Shown here one piece after another: positions 31,918 to 41,256 of a DNA stretch of 64,000 bases. Made by a program: the position numbers and the translations under genes. The stretch's first letter is position 1. Every line of letters begins with the position of its first letter. Location of the stretch: positions 26,322,590 through 26,386,589 of the forward strand of contig CM068842.1 in assembly GCA_028554795.2 (NCBI GenBank). The letters run 5' to 3'. Source of the stretch: Sinohyriopsis cumingii. Lineage: Eukaryota > Mollusca > Bivalvia > Unionida > Unionidae. Under the pieces are notes generated by a model. That model did not search any database. It was not told where the DNA came from and saw only the letters and a program-made list of their open reading frames with translations.

Positions 31918-32266
31918 CCCACCACATCACCATTAATAATGATACTACGATTGTAACAATTATAATTACCTATCGCGGCGATGAATTACAAAAAAAAAAT
32001 ATCGCGGCAATAATTACAATTAATTTTTTTCTTCATGGTAAAATATATCAGTTGTTTTTATTGTTGTTGTTATAGCAAGGTCACTACTAATAGTAACTAC
32101 TTAGGGGTCAATAACAACAACAATAAAAACAACTGATATATTTTACCATGAAGAAAAAAATTAATTGTAATTATTGCCGCGATATTTTTTTTTTGTAATT
32201 CATCGCCGCGATAGGTAATTATAATTGTTACAATCGTAGTATCATTATTAATGGTGATGTGGTGGG
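31918..32266. repeat. Palindrome centre and its AT-rich flanks
   Basis: No genes. Both sides carry TATCGCGGCGATGAATTAC / ATATCGCGGCAATAATTAC and (GTT)n/(AAC)n runs. The unpaired 37 bp at 32,074-32,110 contain GTCACTA-CTAA-TAGTAAC, a short stem with one mismatch and a 4-base loop. This is where a hairpin end would have been copied through if the palindrome is a replication dimer. Confidence 0.75.
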
Positions 32267-32714
32267 TCAGTTTTGCAATGACATTTTCTTCATTGATGGG
32301 GAAACTGTCCTAGTTCTTATAAATAATAATTATGACACTTTCCCCATGTGTGGCAGGTCAGTTTTGCAATTGACATTTTCTTCATTGGTGAGGAAACTGT
32401 TCTAGTCAGTCTCCGCCGATGAATTCCTATTGACATTTCCTTCATCAGTGGGGAAACTGTCCTAGTTCTTATAAATAATAATTATGACACTTTCCCCATT
32501 ATCGGGAACTGATTGACATTTCCTTCATCAGTAGGGAAACTGTCCTAGTTCTTATAAATAATAATTATGACACTTCCTTCATTGATGGAGGAACTGTCCT
32601 AGTTCCTATATAATAATAATTATGACACTTCCTCCACTATCTGGGACTGACATTTCCTTCATTGATGGGGAAACTGTCCTAGTTCATATAAATAATAATT
32701 ATGACACTTTCCCC
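32267..32714. repeat. Inner module array, right arm
   Basis: Mirror of 31,470-31,917. Full modules at 32,298-32,345, 32,450-32,497, 32,587-32,635 and 32,667-32,714. Confidence 0.9.
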
Positions 32715-33082
32715 ATTATCGGGAACTGATTGACACTTCCTTCATCGGTCTGATGTTTTAACCATGTGCGACAGGTGGACAGTGACGGGTCGCCCCATCG
32801 TGATTTTAAGAATTCTTCCGGGGATGGTATCGGTTTATTCTTTCGTTGGCAGTATTCTACCGCGGACCGATACTGGGGGCTTCCACAGCTGATACAAATT
32901 TTAATCCTTCCTCGGACGCCCGTTCCACATCTGAGAGAGGGCTGAGGACCGTTCTTGCTCCCCTGTTTCGATCTACTATTATGCACCCCGCAAAACTCAC
33001 CGTAGCAGTTTTTTCCGCATGGAACTCCTGATCCCTGGGGAAGCCATTTGCATTTATTGACAGCAAGCGCCGGATTAACCAT
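32699..33082 (-). CDS. Small zinc-binding protein (right-arm copy)
   Basis: Mirror of 31,102-31,485. It is 127 residues with the same cysteine clusters and one residue different near the second cluster (Ser against Cys), one of the very few differences between the arms. Its 3' end overlaps the innermost-facing module of this arm. Confidence 0.65.
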   Translation of the reverse strand: MVNPALAVNKCKWLPQGSGVPCGKNCYGEFCGVHNSRSKQGSKNGPQPSLRCGTGVRGRIKICISCGSPQYRSAVEYCQRKNKPIPSPEEFLKSRWGDPSLSTCRTWLKHQTDEGSVNQFPIMGKVS

Positions 33083-33135
33083 TATTATTAACCATTATTA
33101 AACATTCAATTAAATATTAAAAAGCATACAGTATA

Positions 33136-36100
33136 ATGGATAATCATTATTCCAATAACACCTTCATCGACGCATTGGGGCGCGGAACATCTTACTACGA
33201 GGAGTCCCCGGATGAATTTTTTACGTCCCCGGAAACGTATCACGACGTGCGAGAATACTACCGAAGGCATTTGGGTCCATCCTGGAGTGTTTCCAGTAAA
33301 AAATCCGCAATTGATCTTCTCACCGTTGCGGACTATCAAATTCGTGGAGTAATCATCCAGCAAATGGGGAAATTCTATGTATTCGTAGATGATCCGGATA
33401 TAAAGGAATTTCAGGGACATTCCGCTGTTAATGAAATTATTCCGAAACACCGGTGCAGATATCCTACCATCGACGTGGATTCCAAGACGCCATCGCTGGC
33501 CGAGTTGTTGTCGTATTTCCATGAGTTAGTTGACTCTATCAACGATGTTTTGGTATTTGAAACCAGCGGCGGTTATCACATCATGTTGAAAACGATCCCG
33601 GTAGATTTCGAGGAACATCAATCGCTGTTGAAGAAAGTCGCCGCGGATAGACCAACATGGAATGTTGATACGCAAGCTGGACTGTATAGCATCAAATTGT
33701 CCGGAACCAGGTCGGCAAGACCAAATAGCGTTGATAAGCGATTGATTTATCCTGTTGGATTCACCAGCACGCTGCTATCTTGTCCGGTCTCTATTCAGCC
33801 GTGTTACGAACAACTGAAACCTGAAATCACCGATGATAAAATCACTGGTGATAAAATCACTGATGATGAAATCACCGCTGAACAAATTCGACAATTTTCC
33901 ACGTTGTTGTCCGGACAACCCGATCAAATAACCGGGACTACAAATCGGCTCGGCAACATAGTGTCGCTACGGCGAGTTGCAGGCTCATTTTGCAGCATAT
34001 GTCAGCGACGTCACGGGTACAATGAGATCGGTGGATTCATTGAGGGAAAGGCCATTGACGCATTTGTGCGTGTTTACTCTGATCAGTTTGTGATCGGTTG
34101 TTACAGAAGCACGCAAAAGATAATAATACAGCGTGATGGTGATAAAATCACTGGTGACGATAAAACCCTCTACGAAAGGTATGTAAGGAGTTTTAATTAT
34201 CGCCGCAAGGACTACAGTGGCGAGTTTCCCAAGAGGACTCCCGATTATACTTATCACGAGTCACCCGTTCATGAAGGTGGACGCGGATGCAAAATCATTC
34301 TCAACGACGACTACATGGATGGATCCCACTGTGGACTCGGCAAGTCAGAGTCGGCGTGGAAATCAATACGAGATGATCAGTCTGTGTTGTGCGTATCGTA
34401 CAGAAAGACATTTACCAGAAAGACCGCCATCGACTATAATCTTGAATCGTACGAAAATATTCATGGAGACATTATATTCAACGTTAAAAAGCCTCGTAAA
34501 GTCATTTCACAAATAGAATCAATTGTACGGGTCGGGGGAATTCCCGATGTTCTATTGCTGGATGAGTGGCACGGAATCCTTCGACAGATAGTCTCATCAA
34601 GACGCGGTAAACAGATTTGGGGAACACTGACATGGCTGATTTCATCCGCGAAACGGGTAATTGTACTTGACGCGGACGCTAACAATGACGACTTGGAATT
34701 ATTCAGGAAATACTTGAATCGCCCGGACATGAAATTCATCACCAACGAATATCGGCCCGATCATGGTAAAAAATTTATTGTGGAACAGTCTCACCGAGAC
34801 AACTACAGTAAACTGCTGGACATGTTACGACGAGGAAATCGTGTAGTTGTATTCGCGCACAATAAACAACGCGGAAATTATTCTGTGGAAACACTTGCCA
34901 AATTATTACAGCAATTAGGATACCGAGTAAAGTACTATCATGCGGACACTGACCCGGCCGAAAAACAACGAGATTTCGCTGATACCACTGCGGCGTTTGA
35001 AAACATCGACGTGGTGATCTACAATTATACCGTCGAGGCCGGGGTATCCATTGTGGACCCGCGATTCAAGTACATGACGGTGTTTTCCGAGGAATTAGGG
35101 TCTGTAGAGGCTACCAAACAAGCCATCCATCGTTTCAGAAATATTTCGGAAATACATTATTCAGCAACAAAACGGAGTCGCACAGAGCTCCCACTGACCC
35201 GCGATGATATTATTTCCGCAATCGAATCACATGAAAGGGATTTATCGTCGACGGAGTTACTGTTTAGAACGCCCAACCGCTGTGATGTACATACCGGTTA
35301 CGGATACATGTTTATTAGCACGATTATTGACGAGAACAATTCAAAACGTTATTTCACGTGCAGACTCGTTGAAATGATGAAACGAACCGGTTATTCAGTT
35401 GAATGGGAATTACCAGATGAATACGAAATATGGAAGAAAAAAAAACAACAAAAGCAGAAACGAGTCAGCGACGCTGTACTCAATAGTGATCCACGCGTAG
35501 ATGATTTTTTAAAATCGTCCGTCGGAGAGAGAATTGCCGCGGTTAATAGTGACAGTGATAAAATCACTGGTGATGAAATCACTGGTGATGAAATCGGTGA
35601 TAAATACTACCAATACGACCCCGAACAGCGGCTAGAGCCATATGAAAAGGCGTTGACGTATCTCAATTACGTATTCCAGACCGATGTAAGAAAACTAGAT
35701 AAATACCGGATAGAACATCTGAATAAGAACGTTTCGCGGCTGCAGCGATATCAGCGCGTTCTCGTCGACGAGCATAATAACGGTAGCGCTGTGGCAACGA
35801 CGCCGTGTCGATCCGATAAAATCAACCCCCGGCAACAACTTAACATCGTTAGAAACGTTCTTGGCGCGTTGAGTCTCCCCGATGTGGTTCCGGATCGACT
35901 CGATGTGAAGAGCGTTCCCGTGAGTCGCGCCGGGTTAATCAATAGCGTATCTGAGATGCTAGCGCAACCAGACCGACTTGACAAGTACAACGCGCTGTTG
36001 AAACATTTCGGCGATATATTTCCGGACATGAAGTTCAGAAGGGGTAAATTGACGCCGAGACACATCATTGAAAAAATCAAATCGATTTACAAGGGATTCG

Positions 36101-36321
36101 GCGGTCGATTGATATCCGATAATGTCAAACACGCTGAGCGATCTAACTACACATTGTATTATCCCGACTGGCCCAAATCTGATTTTGTAGACAATCCGGC
36201 GTGGATCAACGAGGTCATCAATGATGTTGGATTCGCTGGAGGGAATATTACCGCGACGGACGAACACACTACAATGTTACGATTCCATGTGTGGTCGGTC
36301 AATGGATGGTTTTCCCGATAG
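33136..36321 (+). CDS. Primase-helicase (right-arm copy)
   Basis: Mirror of 27,863-31,048, identical over all 1,061 residues as far as I can see, with the same primase (TIDVDSK, SGGYHIML), Walker A (GLGKS), DEWH and QAIHRFRN motifs. Identity over 3.2 kb means that the two arms separated very recently, are kept alike by gene conversion, or are one sequence placed twice by assembly. Confidence 0.8.
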   Translation: MDNHYSNNTFIDALGRGTSYYEESPDEFFTSPETYHDVREYYRRHLGPSWSVSSKKSAIDLLTVADYQIRGVIIQQMGKFYVFVDDPDIKEFQGHSAVNEIIPKHRCRYPTIDVDSKTPSLAELLSYFHELVDSINDVLVFETSGGYHIMLKTIPVDFEEHQSLLKKVAADRPTWNVDTQAGLYSIKLSGTRSARPNSVDKRLIYPVGFTSTLLSCPVSIQPCYEQLKPEITDDKITGDKITDDEITAEQIRQFSTLLSGQPDQITGTTNRLGNIVSLRRVAGSFCSICQRRHGYNEIGGFIEGKAIDAFVRVYSDQFVIGCYRSTQKIIIQRDGDKITGDDKTLYERYVRSFNYRRKDYSGEFPKRTPDYTYHESPVHEGGRGCKIILNDDYMDGSHCGLGKSESAWKSIRDDQSVLCVSYRKTFTRKTAIDYNLESYENIHGDIIFNVKKPRKVISQIESIVRVGGIPDVLLLDEWHGILRQIVSSRRGKQIWGTLTWLISSAKRVIVLDADANNDDLELFRKYLNRPDMKFITNEYRPDHGKKFIVEQSHRDNYSKLLDMLRRGNRVVVFAHNKQRGNYSVETLAKLLQQLGYRVKYYHADTDPAEKQRDFADTTAAFENIDVVIYNYTVEAGVSIVDPRFKYMTVFSEELGSVEATKQAIHRFRNISEIHYSATKRSRTELPLTRDDIISAIESHERDLSSTELLFRTPNRCDVHTGYGYMFISTIIDENNSKRYFTCRLVEMMKRTGYSVEWELPDEYEIWKKKKQQKQKRVSDAVLNSDPRVDDFLKSSVGERIAAVNSDSDKITGDEITGDEIGDKYYQYDPEQRLEPYEKALTYLNYVFQTDVRKLDKYRIEHLNKNVSRLQRYQRVLVDEHNNGSAVATTPCRSDKINPRQQLNIVRNVLGALSLPDVVPDRLDVKSVPVSRAGLINSVSEMLAQPDRLDKYNALLKHFGDIFPDMKFRRGKLTPRHIIEKIKSIYKGFGGRLISDNVKHAERSNYTLYYPDWPKSDFVDNPAWINEVINDVGFAGGNITATDEHTTMLRFHVWSVNGWFSR

Positions 36322-36557
36322 TGGAGAAAGTGTCCTAATTATTATTTATATGAACTAGGACAGTTTCTCCATCAATGAAGGGCTGGTCAGAGTAATGGAT
36401 GGTTTTCCCGATAGTGGAGAAAGTGTCCTAATTATTATTTATATGAACTAGGACAGTTTCTCCATCAATGAAGGGCTGGTCAGAGTAATGGATGGTTTTC
36501 CCGATAGTGGGGAAAGTGTCAATAGTTCCTCCATCGATGAAGGAAGTGTCATAATAA
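36322..36557. repeat. Module cluster between convergent genes (right arm)
   Basis: Mirror of 27,627-27,862; full modules at 36,323-36,370 and 36,416-36,463 with the same 93-bp period. Confidence 0.85.
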
Positions 36558-37280
36558 CTAGGACAGTTCCTTCATCGCGTTTTTCTGGTCGGGCGTTAAA
36601 TTCTTCATCGCGTCGGAAATTATCTCTTTGGTGGTACAATGTTTTTTATCACCGCGAATTACAATCCAATAATCCCCCGCTGACTTAAAAAACGACTTTC
36701 GTGACGTGCAGACACGGAAGTAATTATTCGTTTCGTTGATACAACTGAATCGCAGGACTGTTCGTTTAGTTAAATTAACGGCAACAGTGGGTATTTTGGG
36801 GTTGAGGCCGTATTTCGTTTTGTTTTCTCCGGACTCGAGTAAATAATTGACCCGCAGCCGATGTTTTTCTGGAAGACTATTAATCGCGTTATCGAATAGA
36901 GTATCAATGTCATCAAACCAAGCCCGCTTTTCCGCGTCGATATCACCGCGCAGCACGATCCATAATACTCCATCTCGTGCCTGAAAAAAGGGTTGTTGAA
37001 TTGTGTCCGGGCTGAGGTTGAACCATTTACACGTCTCCGCGGTGGAATCAAATTCGATGATCTTTTTCTCGTTGATATTTAAACAGATAGTATTGACTCT
37101 AGTGTCCTTGTAAAGTTGTTTCGTCGGAGAAATTATTCTGGTTTTGTCGTACCGAAATAATGGTAATTTCGGTGGTGCTAGTTTAATTCGCCCCGAAGCA
37201 ACATCATCAACGAAATGACTAGCTTGTCTGGAAAAGTTTTCGGCACAACTGTTCATCCAGGATCGTCCACCTGATATCAT
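36558..37280 (-). CDS. Protein with two NUMOD1-like repeats (right-arm copy)
   Basis: Mirror of 26,904-27,626, 240 residues, same two W-I-V-x-R-G-D repeats. Divergent from the 88-residue gene with 34 bp between starts, as in the other arm. Confidence 0.65.
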   Translation of the reverse strand: MISGGRSWMNSCAENFSRQASHFVDDVASGRIKLAPPKLPLFRYDKTRIISPTKQLYKDTRVNTICLNINEKKIIEFDSTAETCKWFNLSPDTIQQPFFQARDGVLWIVLRGDIDAEKRAWFDDIDTLFDNAINSLPEKHRLRVNYLLESGENKTKYGLNPKIPTVAVNLTKRTVLRFSCINETNNYFRVCTSRKSFFKSAGDYWIVIRGDKKHCTTKEIISDAMKNLTPDQKNAMKELS

Positions 37281-37314
37281 TTTAATAATTAATTAAATAA
37301 CGGCTTTAATTATA

Positions 37315-37581
37315 ATGTCGTTGTTGGAATATCACCCGGTGAAATTCGACAGCGTCATCAGCGAATATAAAAAATCCTGCCCGAGAACGCCAATCAGTGT
37401 AAAATTCAAGAACGGAAAGTATCATGCAGTTCAGAAATTTCCCAGCGGGGATAAATACGATTGTATGATATTTGAAAGCCGTTCAGCAAAAGCTCGGTTA
37501 TGTCTCCGCGACAAATATTACCAACGAGAATATGAAAAAATGTTTCCAAACCATGACGTAATTACCGAACGAAAAGTCTAG
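37315..37581 (+). CDS. Small uncharacterised basic protein (right-arm copy)
   Basis: Mirror of 26,603-26,869, 88 residues, identical. Ends overlap the HTH gene's 3' end by 4 bp. Confidence 0.6.
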   Translation: MSLLEYHPVKFDSVISEYKKSCPRTPISVKFKNGKYHAVQKFPSGDKYDCMIFESRSAKARLCLRDKYYQREYEKMFPNHDVITERKV

Positions 37582-38384
37582 TCGCTATCTTGAAGCACCC
37601 TGTCCATGCGGTTCACAAACCTAATATCGCTGCGAGATACCACACCGGGGATTTCGTTGATCGTGAATTTATCCTCACGAGATTTATTCTCGTGAGATTT
37701 ATTCTCGTGAGATTTATTCTCGTGAGATTTGTCCGCACGAGGATAAACCTCGTGGGATTTATTCTTTTTTCTGATTATTTCCGGCTCGCTGGGGACTGCG
37801 GTCATTTCGGTGATTCGCTGAATCAGTAGCGCATTATCGTGTTGCGCTTCATTCAATTCCTTCCGAACACTCCCGAGTTCATGCTGAAGCCCACTAATGG
37901 TGCGTCGCATGTCATCGTGACGCCGTTGCGCATCATCGTTACGCCGTTGCGCATCATCGTGACGCCGTTGCATATCATCGTGTCGCTGTTGTAAATCATC
38001 ATAACGCTGTTGCAAATAATCATAACGCCGTTGTACTCGATTATAATCGGCCGTGCTTGACACGTGTTTGAGTTGTCGTTGCAATGATTTATTCTCGTTG
38101 GTCAAATTATTTAGCCGCCATTGCAAGTCCTGAATGGTCTGTTTATCCACGATGGCGTCCATGGATGAATTCGCATCACTGGGTGTATCAACAATCTGGT
38201 TTATTTCATCGTCGATGCTGAGGTCAATCATTCTGATATCATTGTCGGGCTCATTTTTCCATATCTTGTAAATGCGCTGGTAACTGATTTTGTATCGATC
38301 TGCTATTTCCGATATTGGTGTTTTCCCACGGAGTCTTATTATTTCATTGGTATCCTCGTCGGTTAAAAACCGCCGATGGGGCAT
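37578..38384 (-). CDS. HTH-coiled-coil protein (right-arm copy)
   Basis: Mirror of 25,800-26,606, 268 residues. The 21-bp heptad repeats and the 15-bp KSHEN repeats have the same copy number in both arms, notable because such short tandem repeats change quickly. This is further evidence that the arms are very recent or artefactual. Confidence 0.7.
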   Translation of the reverse strand: MPHRRFLTDEDTNEIIRLRGKTPISEIADRYKISYQRIYKIWKNEPDNDIRMIDLSIDDEINQIVDTPSDANSSMDAIVDKQTIQDLQWRLNNLTNENKSLQRQLKHVSSTADYNRVQRRYDYLQQRYDDLQQRHDDMQRRHDDAQRRNDDAQRRHDDMRRTISGLQHELGSVRKELNEAQHDNALLIQRITEMTAVPSEPEIIRKKNKSHEVYPRADKSHENKSHENKSHENKSREDKFTINEIPGVVSRSDIRFVNRMDRVLQDSD

Positions 38385-38487
38385 TATTTAATAAAAAAAA
38401 TTTTTATTTTGTAACAACAACAACAACAACAATGACCCATGGCAGAGTAATGAAGGAATTGTTTTACAAAACTGACCTGCCACACAT

Positions 38488-38535
38488 GGGGAAAGTGTCA
38501 TAATAATTATTTATATGAACTAGGACAGTTTCCCC
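38488..38535. repeat. 48-bp inverted module (right arm, copy 1)
   Basis: Mirror of 25,649-25,696, between the divergent HTH and ATPase genes. Confidence 0.85.
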
Positions 38536-38549
38536 ATCGATGCTACGAG

Positions 38550-39008
38550 GTGTTGAAAGATTTCAACGAGAATGCATCAGCGATCGCTAAAAAAAATGTT
38601 ATTGAGTTTATTACGGATATCAATGATGCACCGGGTATTGATGATATTGATGGCGACGTTAACAATCTAGTCGTGTACGATGATGTTATGTTAGACAATC
38701 AAAAAAACCCAGCTAGGATATTTTCCAGAGGCAGGCATAAAAACACTGACGTGATATATGTCACTCAACGATACACTCAGATTCCAAAAGTAATTAGAGA
38801 CAACTGTAATATTCTTGCTGTGTTCAACGGTGTTGATACACACACGCTACGAAATATTTGGCAGACATGGTGCGGCGGTGACATGGACTTTAATGTTTTT
38901 CGAAACTTTTTTAGTCATGCTCAGTCGACCCCACATGGATTTGTAACGATAAATTTACATGATCCTCGGACACGATATCGTATCGGACTTGACCAAATAT
39001 TCGGTTAG
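38550..39008 (+). CDS. A32-like packaging ATPase, C-terminal part (right-arm copy)
   Basis: Mirror of 25,176-25,634, 152 residues, identical, with LVVYDDVML and the VTQRYTQIPK segment. Partial in both arms in the same way, so it was already partial when the palindrome formed (inference). Confidence 0.65.
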   Translation: MLKDFNENASAIAKKNVIEFITDINDAPGIDDIDGDVNNLVVYDDVMLDNQKNPARIFSRGRHKNTDVIYVTQRYTQIPKVIRDNCNILAVFNGVDTHTLRNIWQTWCGGDMDFNVFRNFFSHAQSTPHGFVTINLHDPRTRYRIGLDQIFG

Positions 39009-39040
39009 TTGTAAATAATTTTCATTGTAAATAACCACTT

Positions 39041-39280
39041 AGCAGCAGGGGGGGGGCAATGACATCGACGCGGTCGTCGACGTGCTTACCGGACGCTGAC
39101 GACGCTGGGGATCGACGCGCAGAAGGTGTTAATTAAACCAAATGACGTTTGGACGATCCCCCAACGACGTCGTCGTTTTTTTTTTACCAGGCGCTGACGA
39201 CACTAGATCGTTGAGTGCAGAAAGTAATAATTAAGCAAAATAACGATTGGACAAAATGTCCGATTCGCCCCCCCTGCTGC
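39041..39280. repeat. Outer terminal region of the right arm
   Basis: Mirror of 24,903-25,143. The inner G run and the A run differ slightly in length from the left copy, as expected for homopolymers. Ends CCCCCCCTGCTGC at 39,280. Confidence 0.7.
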
Positions 39281-39430
39281 AATGCGTAAGGTCAGGACCC
39301 TTTTGAATAATCCTCTGACAACATCACCGAGACTATTTCAGTAATATGTCACATAAACGGGTTTTCTTACGTTGACTACGCTCACGGGTATCATATGTTC
39401 ACCTATGGGCGTCATTTTATCTAAATGTCG
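39281..39430 (-). pseudogene. Other half of the frame split by the palindrome
   Basis: On the minus strand a short frame beginning MTPIGEHMIPVSVVNVRK, with a basic SLGDVVRGLFKRVL-type segment, runs up to the palindrome edge. The style (short Gly/Leu/Arg-rich start of a small virion-type protein) resembles the small gene at 46,190-46,557 of the Polinton on the right (GLGDMLKSVF). With the remnant at 24,902 and below it suggests that the palindrome entered an older virus-like element. Old and broken; tentative. Confidence 0.35.
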
Positions 39431-39939
39431 GGTGACAACTAATGTTCTTTTTTATTTTGTCAAGGTCTCTCCGCGAAGATCGAACACATGCGGGTTCCGA
39501 CAGGGCCGACAAAGGGGGGGGGGCAACCGAGGCTTGGTCCTTAAGGGGCCTGGGCCGAAAAACACTATTTAATTTTATAAAAGAAAAGTTTTGTGTGAAC
39601 AAGAAATAGGAGAGGCACGGGTGTTTCTTATCACAGGGCACGTGATCGCTCTCTACGGTCCTGGGTTCCGATACACAAGGATTAAACGATGGTGAACCAT
39701 CACGGGATTTTGACATGCAAAAGACATTGGCATCTTCGGAGTAATTTAAAGCAAGTGACGGGATGGGGGAGGGACAATGTCCGGGAGAACCCAAACAATA
39801 TGAAACTCGAGAGGCTAATAGTGTGCTGCCAATGGTGGTGTCTCAGTCAGACTAACCCAAATTGTGCGATATAATACATTGAACCCTCTAGGTCCTACAC
39901 CTAATATTCATTTGTCATCATGAATTTCTTTAATATCTC
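39431..39939. other. Unassigned stretch
   Basis: Contains a G run (39,516-39,525) and no gene I can support. The 125-codon minus-strand frame (39,417-39,794) is Ser/Pro rich without family resemblance and is taken as chance. Confidence 0.4.
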
Positions 39940-40617
39940 CAGGACAACCGAGAACCATGAAATACGTGAATACGTGGATGTCCTTCGTGAAGACTTGAGC
40001 TTAGTCAATTACGAAGAAGAACGGGACTTTGTATGAGCTGACGAATTTGGAAATGTCATCATTGCGGCCTATGTGACACCCCATGCTCGCTTAAAATTGT
40101 ACGAAGCGTTACACCAATTAGGAGATCGTGTGCTGTATTTTGACACGGACCGTTGAATCTAAGTCGATCGCCTCGGTCACTGTCACTCTAATATCGAACG
40201 AGGCTGTTTTGGTGCCTAGATGGACGAGTAGCCCGAAGACAAAATTCTAAGTTTTGCTTGTGTCGGTCCCAGAAATTACTTCTACGAATACCGGGATGAA
40301 CTATGAGAAATGCACACCGAGTGTAAAGTCAAAGGATTGACTCTCAATTACCGTACCAGTCAAGTGGTGAACTTTGTGGTATAGAAAAAAGCCTCGCAGT
40401 CTGGAGAGGATCAACATTTTAAAGTGGCCACCTACGAACCTCACAAGATTGTACGTTTAGCTATACACCAAATCATCAGTCGACCTTTAGAAAAACTGTA
40501 CAACTTCCAACCACTTCACTTTACCGTGAGGACACGTCGATATTGGTCCGCATATACAAAAAGGAAAACGTCCAAGATCGAGAGTTCATTGTAACTACCA
40601 TTGCCAAGCGAAAAAAA
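39940..40617 (+). pseudogene. Polinton polymerase B, C-terminal part
   Basis: Matches the C-terminal third of the polymerase at 56,482-60,539, including the catalytic YFDTD region and the following GECKVKGLTLNYR-like segment and tail. Broken in several places. First recognisable part of the Polinton. Confidence 0.75.
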
Positions 40618-40808
40618 TGAATTCTTTTAAACAGACACCCTTCCAGTTCGGTGAATCTGAAGTGGAGTGCGATGTTGTGTCTTGCGATTGCGGGGATGCC
40701 GTACGCTGTGACCTCAGCGATTCACTAGGACATCATGGGAACTTCGGTTTGACTACTTCAGCAGGACATCATGGGAACTTTGCTATGTCGACTACTACTA
40801 CTGCATGA
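40617..40808 (+). pseudogene. Short Polinton frame with GHHGNF repeats
   Basis: 63 codons directly after the polymerase end, acidic/Cys-rich start (VECDVVSCDCGD) and two GHHGNF repeats from a 36-bp DNA repeat. No family recognised; may be chance. Confidence 0.25.
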
Positions 40809-41256
40809 ACCATGGAAAGTAATGTACTGCATGTCAAAACTGGTCGATGCAAAAGCGATGCCACTCGTTATCGTACACCTCTTTACTTTACTGGTTTTCA
40901 CTGGCAATGTCATCCTGAGCAAACTCCCGCGGATTACACAATACGCACATCCAAATGAACCTGTGTTAGAAGAATATTCTTTCCCTGTGCATTTTCCTGA
41001 ATACTGCGACTTTGATAGTCGATTCCAAACCTTCCAAGGAAAATGGTCTAAATATCTGGGAGGATCTACCCTTGAAGAATTAGTCAGAGCCGGATTTATC
41101 TACTTGGGCGAATGGAATCAAGTCAAATGCTTCAGTTGCGGTGTGTCACTTCATCAGTGCGAGCAGAAACATTCAGCTTACGTAGAACATGCTCGATGGT
41201 CTCCGCACCCACTGTCACTACCTACCTTTAGTGGGACCCTAGTAGTCTCTAGATGA
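40771..41256 (+). CDS. BIR-domain (IAP-like) protein carried by the Polinton
   Basis: 161 residues. Residues about 78-150 read as a baculovirus IAP repeat: an Arg-Phe-x-Thr-Phe start (SRFQTFQGKW), then LVRAGFIYLGEW, then the zinc signature KCFSCGV followed by YVEHARWSPH. BIR domains bind caspases or their activators; IAP genes in viruses block host cell death. A hydrophobic stretch precedes it (about 32-50). It lies among Polinton genes in the same orientation, so it is most simply cargo captured from a host. One of the better preserved frames of this fossil. Confidence 0.75.
   Translation: MGTLLCRLLLLHEPWKVMYCMSKLVDAKAMPLVIVHLFTLLVFTGNVILSKLPRITQYAHPNEPVLEEYSFPVHFPEYCDFDSRFQTFQGKWSKYLGGSTLEELVRAGFIYLGEWNQVKCFSCGVSLHQCEQKHSAYVEHARWSPHPLSLPTFSGTLVVSR

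Larger units (their letters stand above)
24903..39280. mobile_element. Giant palindromic virus-like element with primase-helicase and packaging ATPase
   Basis: Two inverted arms, 24,903-32,073 and 32,111-39,280, are almost base-for-base identical (positions pair to a sum of 64,184 nearly throughout; single-base differences are few). The 37-bp centre is unpaired between the arms. Each arm has six genes on alternating strands plus iterated 48-bp inverted modules. The primase-helicase and an A32-type packaging ATPase place it with double-stranded DNA viruses, although I see no integrase, polymerase or capsid gene in the arms. All main frames are open, so the part present looks whole and young. 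A head-to-head dimer made by copying through a hairpin end is the simplest origin. An assembly fold-back is the main rival. Confidence 0.85.

Noticed and set aside
24903-39280. Treating the two arms as a host gene duplication
   Set aside because: The gene content is viral in type (primase-helicase, packaging ATPase), gene spacing is viral, and no introns are seen. An assembly artefact remains possible and is stated under the finding.
39417-39794. 125-residue Ser/Pro-rich minus-strand frame
   Set aside because: Low-complexity composition and no similarity to neighbours; likely chance.
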